NCBI GenBank assembly: GCA_965153355.1 | Contig: OZ231126.1 | Coordinates: forward strand, 30,628,001-30,692,000 | DNA length: 64,000 nucleotides | Origin: Flaccisagitta enflata | Lineage: Eukaryota; Chaetognatha; Sagittoidea; Aphragmophora | Direction of reading: 5' to 3' | In this document: positions 45,696 through 58,508 of the stretch, piece by piece | Numbering within the stretch: the stretch's first letter is position 1 | Layout: the number at the start of each line of letters is the position of its first letter | Notes under the pieces: generated by a model | Database searches by the model: none | Told to the model about the DNA's origin: nothing | What the model saw: the letters and a program-made list of their open reading frames with translations, nothing else | Program-made: the position numbers and the translations under genes

Positions 45696-45889
45696 TAGGA
45701 AAAACATGTTGGTGAAGACTAGGTGGTAAAACAGGTACGACAAGCCGTAAATGGAATCCGGGCCTTTATATCATTTCAATGAAGTTTTTCTTATTTTTCT
45801 TTCGAAACTTTCTTAAACTTTTCTTTGGACGAGTTTCTTCGATCTTTTCTCCCATTTCATTTAAAATCGACATCACAAGTTTGAAAAAA

Positions 45890-46422
<533 letters not shown>

Positions 46423-46849
46423 GGTATTTTCTACGACGATTGTCGATGAAATGAAGCACATAATTAAGTCTTTTTTATATAATTACCTCTACGTCAGAGT
46501 TCATAAAAGAAAAGAAGTGTTACGGAATTGTCAACAGAAAAAAAAAAAACGACGTACGTGTGCCATGGCCCATGCCAACGAATCAGAACTCTGGAATATT
46601 ACAAAGAGAGTATTTGATCATAATTATTTTCGTCGCCTTGTTAATGTTTAAATAAGGAAATTGATTCATTCTTCGCGACAACGTAACGAAACTAACGAAA
46701 CTAACGATCTACCGGGTTCATTGCCCTTAACTGCTGCACGATGGCGAGATTAAATGTATTCCGCACGCTCGCGCTTCTCGCCCGACGCTTTTTTTTACTC
46801 GTTGTATAAGCCGACTTACGCACTTGCGTATTCATTGTGTTACCGATGT

Positions 46850-46900
46850 AACAAGGCCAAGTAGGCCAACGATGCCTCCTCTTTGAATGAATGTTTTTTT
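46850..46900 (+). mobile_element. HINE-like 5' fragment, GATGCC box
   Basis: AACAAGGCCAAGTAGGCCAA then CGATGCCTCC and a TGAATGTTTTT repeat. 46430-46845 has no supported feature. Confidence 0.45.
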
Positions 46901-47034
46901 TTAATGAATGTTTTTTAATATGAATGAATGTTTTTTTTTATGAATAAATGTCATTTATGACTGAATAGATGATTTATTGAATGATTTAGTAGATGTATGC
47001 TTCTTGTACTGGGTCAGGACCACTTTTCTGTTAA

Positions 47035-47166
47035 AACGAGGCCAAGTAGGTCAATAAGGTGCGACGTGTGGATCGTCGAACAAATGCCTTACCCCACAGA
47101 CAGACCGACAGACCGACGGACCAACGGACACAGCCAGTTATAGAGGTGCTTTGTCGCACCTAAAAA
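47035..47166 (+). mobile_element. HINE-like element, GGTGCG subfamily
   Basis: AACGAGGCCAAGTAGGTCAA, box AAGGTGCGACG, a GACCGACAGACC tract, TATAGAGGTGCTTTGTCGCA and CCTAAAAA. Here both box and hairpin read GGTGCG/CGCACC instead of GTCGCG. Confidence 0.58.
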
Positions 47167-47264
47167 ACTATGGCAAAAAAGAAAAAAAACAAAAAACAAA
47201 AACATCAGAATACCCGATGTACGTGCAAGATTAGCACGGTCGGTCCAACGTACAAACAGTGACA

Positions 47265-47298
47265 TCCTATTATAGAGATGCGAGGACGCATCTAAAAA
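47265..47298 (+). mobile_element. GATGCG-type HINE 3' hairpin fragment
   Basis: TATTATAGAGATGCGAGGAC and GCATCTAAAA. A second scrap in the other direction is at 47732-47760. 47300-47990 otherwise shows nothing. Confidence 0.5.
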
Positions 47299-47995
47299 GA
47301 TCTTCCTCGGTCGTTTAATTAGCTAATTTGCGCAAATACGACCTCATTTTGCTATATATAATAAGCTCGTGAGCTGGGGGAAAAAAGTGGTCATAATGAA
47401 TAGCTTTTGCAACGTGAAGTCAGTAAAACCCAAATACTTTAAACATTTCAAATCGAGAGCAGAAGCAGAAACTCTTGGCCTAACATTAATTCGGCTCAGA
47501 AATGACAAACGATTGTAGACATAGAATAACTGACTGCTCTTCATGACTGCTTGTCTGGCTCATAGACAAATGACATTAAGATTAATGTTTAGCTTACATT
47601 CCTTAATGCTGGAGTGGCGAGAGGTTTTGCAAACGCAAATGACACTACTGGAGATGAGATTCAGGGAGCCATCGATTCAACTTAAACCCATTTACGTTTT
47701 AACAAGAATTCTTATTTCATAACGAGTTTTTTTATGCGTCCTCGTATCTCCATGCGAGGGTGTATCCGTTGATAATGCGAACAATTTCCGGCATTAGTTT
47801 CTTTACCTCTCATCTTTCTTTACCTTGTTTCATAATGCAACCGACTGATAAATGCTGATAAATGCTGATAAATGCTTTGACTGATTTACGATCAAAATGA
47901 ACCGAAATCCATAACAGCGCGATTTTTGGGTCGATTACTGATAAGAATGCCAAATTTGAAATCAAACGAGATTAAAGAGATGAAGGATTCGGAAG

Positions 47996-48244
47996 ATTTT
48001 TAGTTGCGGACACGCAACTCTATAAAAGGCTTTGTCCGTCCATCGGTCCGTCTGTCGGTCCGTCCATTGGTCCGTTGGTCTGTGAACACGAGTCGAAAAG
48101 TGCAAAAACGAGCGTTTAAGATGCTTTTGGTGTATGTGTCTGTGTTGAAAATGGGGGCTGGGTGGGGCGTTGGGTGTGGAGTGGGGTTGGCTGCCCCTGC
48201 TGCCCACCCGTCTGCAACGATATTGTGACCCCGCGTCACTTGTT
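47996..48244 (-). mobile_element. HINE-like element, GTTGCG subfamily, GTGACGCGGGG form
   Basis: Plus strand: TTTTTAGTTGCGGACACGCA, ACTCTATAAAAGGC, a GTCCGTTGGTCC tract, GCCCACCCGTCTGCAACGAT, ATTGTGACCCCGCGTCACTT and GTT. The outer end AACAAGTGACGCGGGGTCAC differs from AACAAGGCCGG; shared with 52.4 kb and partly 54.8 kb. Confidence 0.6.
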
Positions 48245-48341
48245 TGCCAAGCTTTTAGCGGGAAAACTCTTGTAATGTATGGCATTTGTCGGATAGTCAA
48301 AATTCGAAAAATGTGAGTGTGTGGTCGCTCTTAAATACAAC

Positions 48342-48342
<1 letters not shown>

Positions 48343-48400
<58 letters not shown>

Positions 48401-48544
48401 CCCCTATGTCCTTCCCTTTTCCCCTCTTTGCTTTCCCTCCTCCAAACGTGGTTTCTCACGGAAATCCTTGAAATTGTTTTTCTCAACATCTTTTTTTTTG
48501 TCGGAAGAAAACTGGAAACTACATGTACTCAACTACTCAAAACA

Positions 48545-48640
<96 letters not shown>
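48343..48640. repeat. two (TC)n microsatellites
   Basis: TC runs at 48343-48398 and 48547-48640 with a unique 150-bp spacer. 48645-49360 shows no supported gene. Confidence 0.96.
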
Positions 48641-48642
<2 letters not shown>

Positions 48643-49361
48643 CCTTCCCGTTGTTCTTGCATACATTGAGACCAGTGCCGCCAAGAAACATGTTTTTGCA
48701 CTTGAAAGCTCTCTCATATTTATTTTTGCTCGAAAACATTTGAAAAACGAAAGTGAGCTCCTATTGATAAGCAGCAACTTCCATTCGTCCGCGTTTTTAT
48801 CCATCGTAAACGCATCATTTTTGTCAGTTTCACAGCTGTCATTAGGCATGAAAGTTTAGTACGGTGGATATCAGCTACGAGTGCGACGGTTGGGTTACAG
48901 GTTTTCTGCTATGATTTCTTCATTTTTGGATATGCCAATGTGCGATTCTTAATGGGGAACCCCTCTAGCGAGCACCCGTCACCCCTGGGGCTGGATGACA
49001 AGAATTTGTCTAAAAACATAGTCTATAAACGTAGGTTGTTTTCAACCAAGGGTTGAAAAGAGAATGAAAAAATTGATTCATGTAGGTTAATAAAATCAAT
49101 GATATCAACCAAAAATACATGAGACAATAATCTATTATTAGTTAAATGTATTCTAACACATTTTACGATGTACTTATTGATGTTAGAAATTACACCTATG
49201 CGTAATTGTACAAAATCATAATTAACTGCAATATGCAAATGAGCTTTTTGACAATCGTGAACACACATAGGCGTTTAAATGCGATTGCAACTATTGTAAC
49301 TTACTTAAATGATATATTCATTATAATTACATGTTAAGCATATCATTTTCTTTTAAGATGC

Positions 49362-49570
49362 TTGAATCTGGAACGCATCTCTATAAGAGAGTCTGTCTGT
49401 CTGTTTATCCATCTGTCTGTCCATTACGCCTGTGCAAAAAAAGTTTTCTTTGCTCTCTTTGGCGGCGGAGAGATCCTATATTTAGTCAGATGATCAACAA
49501 ACATGTTTTAAGAGTTTAACTTACTACTCTGTCATTTCTTCTGTCTGTTTGCCCTTCTGTCTCTAACAGG
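49362..49570 (-). mobile_element. GATGCG-type HINE-like element
   Basis: AACGCATCTCTATAAGAGAG, a GTCTGTCTGTC tract, GGCGGAGAGATCCTATATTT and AGTCAGATGATCAACAAACA, the inverse of the middle of the copy at 45965. Confidence 0.52.
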
Positions 49571-49942
49571 TCTCACATAATTAGTCAGAAAAGTGATATG
49601 AGCAATATAGAAAGTAAATCTGCCCTCAGCACAATGAAATTTGATATGGAGATGGTAAAAACCAACTATTTGACGTAGAAAAACAATATCGGCAACTTTC
49701 ATGGCAGGGGTGTAATTAGTTCCACAACCTTTGATAATTCCCCCCCCCTGCCTTTGATTTTCTTCTCTGCGATGCAGCGCGTCATGTTACCAAGTCAATG
49801 ATCTTCTTCCCCATAAAGCAATAAAACAGTATGTTCAAGGTTGAGATAGTGTTAAATTGTGTTCTACTCGTCATGTTCTATGATTTGCCACTGCCAATAG
49901 TTATACTTTCGATAAATTTTCTTTCTTTTTTCTTTTTTCCTT

Positions 49943-49945
<3 letters not shown>

Positions 49946-50036
<91 letters not shown>

Positions 50037-50098
50037 CTCTCCCTCTCAGCATTTACAACTTTTTTCCTGCGGCGATTAGCCGCCTTTATTGGTAAAGG

Positions 50099-50182
<84 letters not shown>
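49946..50182. repeat. two (TC)n microsatellites
   Basis: Runs at 49946-50032 and 50103-50182 with a 70-bp spacer. 49575-49940 shows nothing supported. Confidence 0.96.
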
Positions 50183-50185
<3 letters not shown>

Positions 50186-50339
50186 CCATCCGTCAGTCTA
50201 TAGGCCTGAAACTGGGTTTTGAGATCCAAATAAGAAAATTGCCGCGCATCCCGAGCAAACCTGAAAAAAACTGTCTGTCCCCTTATTACTTTTTTGGCAT
50301 TTTTAAGCCTTTTGGGCTCACAGCTCCTTTCCAAATGTC

Positions 50340-50515
50340 ATTCTAAGTCCTAAGTCATTTTAAGTCATATTAAGTTATATTAAGTCACTTTATTCAATCA
50401 GGTCTATTCAGTCATTTACATCATTTTAAGTTTTTTTAAGTCATTTTAAGTTTTTTTAAGTCATTTCAAGTCATTTTAAGTCATTTTAAGTCATCTTAAG
50501 CTATTTATGTCCTGC
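50340..50515. repeat. TTTTAAGTCAT short repeat
   Basis: 10-11-bp units of CATTTTAAGT, a relative of the arrays at 5.7, 10.5 and 13.9 kb. Confidence 0.85.
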
Positions 50516-50879
50516 ATGCGACTTATAATACCTAGGACAAAAGTATTGCAACACTTAGGGCATTCGTGCATTAGTTCATTTAATCATAAATACAATGCAA
50601 GATAAGTCAATTCAAGCAAATACATGTTTCATGTGTCCAAACATGAAAGCAGCATCAAGTTTTCGTGCTGAACTAAAGTGTAAAAATTTTTTAACATTAA
50701 AGATCGATCCCAGGCTTACACATCAATGTGTCTGGAAATACCAAGCAGATAAACACAACTTCGTCCAATTCTTTTTTAGCTATAGGTGTAAAGGTTAACA
50801 TTTAAGGATAAGTCAATCTGATCAAAAGACCATGTATAAATGTGAGCAATTTGACATACAAGAGCGTTCTTTCTACATT

Positions 50880-51078
50880 TCTTTCCTTCCTTCTCTCCTT
50901 TCTTCTTTCCTTCCATCCTTCTTTCCATCCTTCCATCCTTCCTCCCATTCTCACTTCCTTCAATTCTTTCATCCTTCCTTCCTTCCATCCATTCATCCTT
51001 CCATCCTTCCCTCTATCCCTCCTTACATCCTTCCTACCATCCTTCTTTCATTCTTCCCTCCTACCTTCCTTACTTTCT
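50880..51078. repeat. (CCTT)/(CATCCTTC) repeat
   Basis: CTTCCATCCTTC-type units. 50520-50875 shows no supported gene. Confidence 0.92.
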
Positions 51079-51084
51079 TCTCTC

Positions 51085-51243
51085 TTTTTAGTCACGGACA
51101 CGCGACTCTACACCTTGCCGTGTCGGTCAGTCGGTCGGTCGGTAGATCGGTCCATCCATCACATTTTTGAATTCCGAGCGATTTTCGCATTACTGCTCCT
51201 GCCCAACCGTCTGCGACCGGATTGCTGTGTATCCATCCTTGTT
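51085..51243 (-). mobile_element. HINE-like element, GTCGCG subfamily
   Basis: Plus strand: TTTTTAGTCACGGACACGCG, ACTCTACACCTTGCCG, a GGTCGGTCGGTC tract, GCTCCTGCCCAACCGTCTGC, GACCGGATTGCTGTGTATCC and ATCCTTGTT. Confidence 0.63.
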
Positions 51244-51249
51244 TTTTCT

Positions 51250-51265
51250 CTCTTCTTCTTCTTCT

Positions 51266-51322
<57 letters not shown>

Positions 51323-51337
51323 TCTTCTTCTTCTTCC

Positions 51338-51381
<44 letters not shown>

Positions 51382-51390
51382 TTCTGCTTC
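51250..51390. repeat. (CTT)n microsatellite
   Basis: CTT units with regular CCT interruptions, starting 7 bp after the HINE-like end. Confidence 0.95.
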
Positions 51391-51512
51391 TAAATCTAGC
51401 TATGATACATGTGACCACTGACCAGTCATTTAGAATTACCAAAATGTCCATGCATCGTTACTTGATCCGACGACGATCTTCCGTAGAAGGTAAATTTCAT
51501 TAGAATTGCGTG

Positions 51513-51523
51513 GCAACAACAAT

Positions 51524-51572
<49 letters not shown>

Positions 51573-51590
51573 GCAACAACAACAACCTTA
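51513..51590. repeat. (CAA)n microsatellite
   Basis: About 25 CAA units. A worn HINE-like 3' end (TAGAGGTGCATGTCCTCAAC) is at 51740-51765. 51790-52110 shows nothing. Confidence 0.95.
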
Positions 51591-52126
51591 TCCCCTTCCA
51601 CACACACCTACATACAAAACCACACCCACACACTCACACACACTGCACTCAATAATAACTGCATGTTTTTTGCATTTTCACCTGAAAACGTGACCAGCCA
51701 AGAGGTGGACCAACAGATGGACAGACAGAGCCCCTTACATAGAGGTGCATGTCCTCAACAAAAAAAGAAATGTTTCAGCAGATAAGGAAGCTAAATAGGT
51801 TTCATGACAATGTTATTGACACATTGTACGAAGAAAATAGTTGGTAAACAACAAAATGACATTAACCAAATGGTCGATCCGCCTCCCATTGGTTTAACAT
51901 GGGTTTTTCCTCTTCCTCCTTGGCGAAAAGGCTAAATCCAAGGGCAGGGGCAAGGGTCTCGCTAGGTAGGTTCCCGACTATTTTCATGGGGTTTCTGGGT
52001 TTAAACCTCTAGATTATTTCACTTAGACAGCCTGTGCAAACCGGTTCAAGAATCCCTGCATAATTTTCATCCCTACTGTCATTTGCGTTTTTTGTTCGGT
52101 CGCAGCCAGTTTTCATGCCAATTAAT

Positions 52127-52206
52127 TGTTGTTCTTGTGGTTGCTGTTGTTGTTGTTGTTGTTATTGTTGTTGTTGTTGTTGTTGTGGTTGTGGTTGTGG
52201 TTGTGG

Positions 52207-52253
<47 letters not shown>

Positions 52254-52300
52254 GGTGGTGGTGGTGGTGGTGGTGGTGGTGGTGGTGGTGGTGGTGGTGT
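52127..52300. repeat. (GTT)n-(GGT)n microsatellite
   Basis: GTT units with GTG interruptions, then about 20 GGT units. Confidence 0.96.
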
Positions 52301-52416
52301 TGTTTTTGTTGCTGTTGTTTCCCTCTCTCCTGTTTTATTGCTCATGCTTGCGTTTGGCATCTTCACAAGAAACAAAAATGGCTTTTTTTAGATTTGAATG
52401 ATGTGAGGCATCTTTG

Positions 52417-52655
52417 GTTTTTAGTTGCGGACACGCGTTGCGGACACGCGTTGTCTGTCTGTCTGTCCGTCCGTCTGTCCTTCCGTTGGTCTGTTGGTTC
52501 GTTGGTCCGTTGGTCCATTGGTCCGTTGGTCCATAACGCACGAGTCGAAAAGTGAAAAAACGAGCATTTTAGATTTTTTTTTGGTAGGTGTGGATGGGGG
52601 TTGGATGCCCCTGCCCACCCGTCCGCAACGATATTGTGACCCCGCGTCACTTGTT
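52417..52655 (-). mobile_element. HINE-like element, GTTGCG subfamily, GTGACGCGGGG form
   Basis: Plus strand: TTTTTAGTTGCGGACACGCG with GTTGCGGACACGCG repeated at once, a GTCTGTCCGTTGGTC tract, GCCCACCCGTCCGCAACGAT and CCCCGCGTCACTTGTT. The hairpin has been replaced by the direct duplication. Confidence 0.6.
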
Positions 52656-53193
52656 CCCCTCTTATTCAACCCATCCAGGCATGCATCCACATGAAATAAG
52701 CCGCCGAAAATCATGGCTGTTTCCTATCGATAGTCAAGGGTGGGTCTTTGGATTTTTGTTCTTAACCACACGTACACAGGTTGGTCTTGATGCGTCCAGT
52801 CTGAACACCATTCAAGGCTCAATCGACTATCCTCTTTCTGTCAAGGATTGAGTAACGATTTCGTCAACCTTTCATTCACTCATAATCTTCGGGAAGAACT
52901 TTCAATCTCTTGATGTACGTACTCCTCCATCACTCTTACGGGCTTGAATGATCTTTATGCAGGATCGCACTGACATCATTTTGGTCATTTTGTTTGACAC
53001 TCATTTGAATTGACATCATTCTTTCTGTCGTTTAAATATCAAATGACGTGATGGTATTCCAGAGCTCGACTTTGATTGTCTTCATGATGGAAATGTGCTG
53101 CTCAAATATACACTGGAATTATTCGTCCTCCGACCTGATGAGCAAACATACACAATGTGATACCGCGAATCGGCAAATAAAGGCGAGGGGAAC

Positions 53194-53199
<6 letters not shown>

Positions 53200-53281
<82 letters not shown>
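53200..53281. repeat. (GA)n microsatellite
   Basis: About 40 GA units. 52660-53195 and 53290-53900 show no supported feature. Confidence 0.96.
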
Positions 53282-53283
<2 letters not shown>

Positions 53284-53906
53284 CAGACGGATCAACTTGC
53301 AAACTATCTAGTCAAACCGTAATCAAGGGGGAAAAATTTACCTGATTCGACCTTTTTTCTCCATTTGGCGACGTAAACAAACCTGATTTCGTCGTAGGCC
53401 CATTTCTTGCTGTACCGTGATCGTTAGAATCATAATGCCAAACTTTTGCTAGTATCTATCTCTTCCCTCTGATGTAACAAGCTAACCGATGTTCGGCGTA
53501 TCTGCGACCGACTTTGCTATACATCGCTGACTAGCTAACTGATTGCAAATGTAAGTTGTATCTGTGCTAACTCAGACTTTGCTCAATTTGAAAAAGACAA
53601 AGGAAAACCATCAGATTGACTATATGCAAATGAGGCTTTTGTTACTCATTTCCGACCTATGATGTCTTTTTGCATGAAACCAAACGGTAGACTACCTTCA
53701 TAACCTGTGTACCAAAATGTAATTAATACAAGCACGAATTTTCATGCTCCAGGTCATTCCAAGTAACATAATGATGATCGTTTGTCTAAGAACGATCTAA
53801 TATGATTTAAAACCAGATACTAAGTAAAAATAAACATTCAAGGAAGAAAAAAACAATTTTAACGATTGAAAACTACCTGTAAACTATCTAAAAACCTGAT
53901 AAGTGA

Positions 53907-54014
53907 AACAAGGCCGAATACAGGCAGGGGCAGTAATGCTATAATCGATTGCAGTTAAAAAAAATGAGGGAGCGACCAACATGACAAAGTGTAGCCGCAT
54001 GACCGTGACTAAAA
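53907..54014 (+). mobile_element. HINE-like element, short
   Basis: AACAAGGCCGAATACAGGCA, GGGGCAGTAATGCTATAATC, then AAAGTGTAGCCGCATGACCG and TGACTAAAA. The ACGG tract is nearly gone. Confidence 0.5.
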
Positions 54015-54017
54015 CGA

Positions 54018-54234
54018 CTATTCAACGGAAAACACGTCCAGATTCTCCCATTCGAAAATGACTTCCTCCTCGGTTTCTTCTTCATGGTTCTCAAATTCCG
54101 AGAAAGCCTGAATCGCTTGCTGCAAAAGTTCGCTTGTCGTTGTCGGGCAATCCAATCCAAGCTCGTCAGCTTCTGTCAAAGCGTCTTCGTATTGGAGATT
54201 TGTCAGTAAACGCTCGGCACTTCTCATCCTGGTC
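54018..54234 (-). CDS. possible C-terminal exon, acidic tail
   Basis: On the minus strand an ACATGACAG acceptor at about 54235 opens a 72-codon frame ending in TAG. The peptide has an acidic end (E-E-E-T-E-E-E-V) and a Leu/Ala/Gln helix-like part (S-E-L-L-Q-Q-A-I-Q-A-F). Composition and balanced codon use suggest real or formerly real coding sequence, perhaps the end of a DDE transposase or a host gene. It sits in a 260-bp gap between two HINE-like elements (53907-54014 and 54270-54340), and its stop lies 4 bp from the first of them. No other exon was found. I do not recognise the family. Confidence 0.3.
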
Positions 54235-54269
54235 CCTGTCATGTGGACATTCGATTTTTTTTCATATTA

Positions 54270-54332
54270 GAACAAATGAGGCCAGATACACGGCACCACA
54301 CACATGGACGTTTGGGCTGGGGCAAAAACGCT

Positions 54333-54340
<8 letters not shown>
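54270..54340 (+). mobile_element. HINE-like 5' fragment
   Basis: AACAAATGAGGCCAGATACA, CGGCACCACACACATGGACG and GGCTGGGGCAAAAACG lead into the snap-back sequence. Confidence 0.42.
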
Positions 54341-54549
<209 letters not shown>

Positions 54550-54805
54550 CGCTCGTTCACTTACAAACACAGAGAGATGAAAAAGAGAGAAATGAATATG
54601 TACTTTGGCCCGTGATGTCTTCATACTACCTCCGCAGTTCTTCTGGGGTCATCAATGTTCGAGGATCTTGATATCATTCGGTTGCTGCCGCGTTTGCGGC
54701 AAGATTAGCGTTTCTTTGTTCCGCTGCCATGACGCGTGCTCCAAACGCTCTGTATTTAAGGATCAGAGTTGTCCATCGATGAGCATGTGTGGGGGGGGGT
54801 GGATA

Positions 54806-54866
54806 GGGGCCGGACACCCCGGCTTACCCGTCTGCAACATTATTGTAACCCCGCGTCCCTTGCTAA
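54806..54866 (-). mobile_element. HINE-like outer-end fragment, GTGACGCGGGG form
   Basis: GGCTTACCCGTCTGCAACAT, TATTGTAACCCCGCGTCCCT and TGCT match the copies at 48.0 and 52.4 kb. Confidence 0.45.
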
Positions 54867-55092
54867 GAGTGATATTGTACCTCAAAGAGAGAGTATGTTT
54901 ATCAGTCCAATGATCAGTCCTTTGGTAAGTCCATTTGTTAGTTGGTCGCGCTTTTGTACCTTGATAGCGGCATGTATATCACGGTAGTTTGGTTTGCCTC
55001 ATGTGACCCCGCTTAACTGAACGCTGATGAACGCGAACTTTGAGCCCCCCGTAACGGTCTCCATCCAACCATGGGTGTACGGCGAGGGACGT

Positions 55093-55116
55093 CAGGGACG
55101 TCGGCCGACGTCCCTG
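55093..55116. other. 24-bp perfect palindrome
   Basis: A perfect self-complementary 24-mer centred on CGGCCG, with arms CAGGGACGT/ACGTCCCTG, next to GTCAGGGACGT. 55120-55540 shows no supported gene. Confidence 0.7.
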
Positions 55117-55547
55117 TTTGTCGGACTAACACCCCTGTCGGACTTAAGCCCATGTAAAAAATGAAGGCAAAAAATGAAAAAAAAATGAAAGAAAAAGTAA
55201 AACAGGATGTGAAAAAGCATACTTTGGGGAATAATGAGAGAGAATGTGTGTCTTTCCATCAAGTTTGGCTGTCATTTCCTACATGGGAATGTAATTTTAG
55301 ATTGGAAAAGACTATTTGTAATGAACCCTGTTAGGCTTGAAGCTCTGTCGGACTTAAAACTGTTTGCCGACGGCCCTTTGAGATTTCGCGCCATACACTT
55401 ATGCATCCAACCTTGTATTGGGGCGTCCTGCCTTTGCGCCTTTAAAGAATTTGAATGGAATTCCGTTTCCTGAAAGGAAATATCTTACACTTCATGCATA
55501 CACAGATCACTGGATATATATATATAGATCTAGAAAAATATAAAGTG

Positions 55548-55744
<197 letters not shown>

Positions 55745-55946
55745 ACCGGACCAATGCAATGTAACGTCTATCTGGCCAACCGACAAAGTGACAAAGTATT
55801 GCACGTCTGTGATTGAAATATACACCTTGAAATAGCTGCTGAAGGGGCTTCGCGAGTGGGTCGCCGCAGTGATCTTCACAGGCCAACTTCGTGCCATTGA
55901 GGAGCAATCCTGGGAGCAAAGAAATCGCTCAAGTTTTTGCAAACAG

Positions 55947-55949
<3 letters not shown>

Positions 55950-56016
<67 letters not shown>

Positions 56017-56275
56017 GCACACACACGCACACGCACACGCACACGCACACACACACACGGAGAGAGACAGAAAGACAGACGTACAGAGAGAGACAGGCAG
56101 ACGGACACAGAGAGACACTTCCATAGAGCCTCGCCATCTTATCTTACAGGCAGAGACAGTCAGAGACAGAGACAGAGACAGAGAGATAAAATTACAAACA
56201 CAATCACACACACGCACATATATATATATATATACACGCACAAATGAACGCACACACAAACACACACACACTGCC
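55950..56275. repeat. (GA)n, (CA)n, (GACA)n compound microsatellite
   Basis: GA units to 56012, CACACGCA units, then GACAGAGA, TA and CACAAA units. Confidence 0.93.
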
Positions 56276-56574
56276 ACTAACACAAACAAGCATTGGTCAG
56301 GAGTCAGGCGCACAGACACAGAAACAGGCACAGGCAGACAATCAAAATAGGAATAGAGACAAAAGAACAAATCTGGACAGAATACGAAAGCCAACCTGTC
56401 AATTTCATGGCTACATGAAGCATGCAAATGACGGCGACGTCTAAAATGAGGGCTGAGGGCGAAAGCGTAATCGGAATCAGCGGATTCCGTTTGACGCTAT
56501 ATCAAAGTGCAAATGAAAATGAAGTTAGACTACTTAATTTGTTTTAATCAGACTTAATTAAATTATCAACTAGT

Positions 56575-57345
56575 TACAGGGTCATCAATCTCAACTGAAA
56601 AAAAGTATTGAGCTATTGTGTCTCAATGCTTTTTTTTCATGATCTGAAATTAATTTTTTTTTTTGAAGTACTATGTCTGACGTTTTTTGTGTCAAAATTT
56701 CGTTGGTCCAGGTTAAATAGTTTGTCTACAGCCTCAATTTGAAATAGTTAAGCTATTTCTAGCTGAAGAAAAATTGAAACATTGCTTACAAGAGTGTCTT
56801 TCTTTAAAATGCTCTCATTTCTAAACCGTTAGAGCTACAAATGCCAGATTGGTCTCAAATGAAAGATAATTTGATGTAGTTTTTCATTTGTTCTTTGTTT
56901 GGTTTATAAATTGTCATTCAGAGTAATTTTCATGGCCTTGAAATCGATTATTTTGACAAAATTTCTTTGAACTGTGGATTTTTCAATAAAAAGTATGACA
57001 AATAGGTTCAAGCCTAGTTTCCTCTTTTTGATGGCTAAAACTAAATTGAATTATCTTTCATTTAAGACCAATCTGCCACATGTAGCTCAAGTCGTTTAGA
57101 AATGAGACTAATTTCAAGAGGAAATACCTTGTGAAAAAACATTTTTCCCTTTATTTTACCCCTAAAACTGTTCATACTTCAAATTGATATTAAATGAAAA
57201 CGATTTGACCAAAGTCTATGAAATTATGATATAAATAACGTCAATCAATGCTCTTTAAGAAAAAATTGATTTCAGATCACTCAGTTGACACATCTATCAG
57301 AAAAAGCTTAAAAGATTTTTTTCAAACGAGATTGATGGCTGTGTA
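56575..57345. mobile_element. TA-flanked fold-back MITE (FB6)
   Basis: TACAGGGTCATCAATCTCAA pairs with GAGATTGATGGCTGTGTA. Inner arms pair GTCTCAAATGAAAGATAATT with AATTATCTTTCATTTAAGAC, and GAGCTACAAATGCCAGATTG with CAATCTGCCACATGTAGCTC. Shares inner words with FB5. Confidence 0.75.
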
Positions 57346-57474
57346 CCGGTTTTCATTTCTTTTGTTCAAACATGGCAGTATTCAGAAAAAACATGTTTTT
57401 AGAGGCCGTGATATATCTGCCGTCTGACCTGAATCTTTTTTAGACGAATTGCCTTGTTCCAAATGCTCGCACGC

Positions 57475-58088
57475 TACCGGGTCATCAGCCTGAGATGCCG
57501 GATAATGTTAAGCTTTTACTCTGAGATGCCATGTATCACGGATTTCACACTGAGTGCCTCTAAAAGAGTAAAGATTGACGTTTTTTGTATCAAAATTTCA
57601 TCAAAATCGGTCAAGTAGTTTAGATTTTACATGTATTTAAGTGAAAAACAACCTTTCTGCTACTTCTGTTTTTTGATGGGAAAATGGAGGGATGGCGTTT
57701 TTCCCATTCCCTTATTTTGCAATATTTTTTGCCAGGGACACAAGATTAGTCCTAAGTAAAAGGTGATTTGACAAATTTATGAAACTACATCTAATTTTTT
57801 TTCATACCAGACCTTTAACATGTTCCAAGCTCAAACTGTTAAAAAAAGAGAAAAATTTGAAGACGCTCTCTTTCATGATTTTTATTGAAAATTCTGCCAT
57901 TGAGAGGAAATTAGTTTTGATTTCAAAGACTTGTAAAATCTGAACTACTTGACCGATTTTGATGAAATTTTGATACAAAAAACGTCAATCTATGCTCTTC
58001 AAAAGACAATCAGTATGAAATCCGAGATATGTGGCATCTCTGGGTAAAAGCTTAACAAAATCCGGCATCTCAGGCTGATGACCCGGTA
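57475..58088. mobile_element. TA-flanked fold-back MITE (FB7)
   Basis: TACCGGGTCATCAGCCTGAG pairs exactly with CTCAGGCTGATGACCCGGTA. Further pairs are AAAATCGGTCAAGTAGTTTA with AACTACTTGACCGATTTT, and GACGTTTTTTGTATCAAAAT with ATTTTGATACAAAAAACGTC. No frame of note. Confidence 0.82.
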
Positions 58089-58384
58089 TCTTCCGAATCG
58101 ATGATTGTTACAAGCGTCGATGATGCGTTGATCCTTTGCCGCCGTCGCAAAATTGTCTCCAATTGCTCCGATGGAGTGTTGTTGGGGCAAGCTAAATATC
58201 AAAATAAGCCTTTCTTTAACAACACCGGAAGCAATCAAGACTATCTATACAAATCAGTGGTCGACCACGCAATATAATTTGAATAGTGAAAAATCATCGT
58301 TTCTGAAGCCTTCCTTTATTCCAGTAACCCCTCATGCCTTTCTACATTTGTTTATCGGAAAAAAAGTCGAAGTCTGTCTTCGAC

Positions 58385-58508
58385 TTTTTAGTTGCGGACA
58401 CGCAACTCTAAAAGAGGCTTTGTCTGTCCGTCCGTCCGTACATCCGTCTGTTGGTCCGCCCCTGCCCACCCGTCCGCAACTGGTATTGGCCGTGTATCCG
58501 GCCTTGTT
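58385..58508 (-). mobile_element. HINE-like element, GTTGCG subfamily
   Basis: Plus strand: TTTTTAGTTGCGGACACGCA, ACTCTAAAAGAGGC, a GTCCGTCCGTCC tract, CCCACCCGTCCGCAACTGGT and CCGGCCTTGTTG. A compact copy with exact agreement of box and hairpin. 58510-59960 has no gene I can support. Confidence 0.67.
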
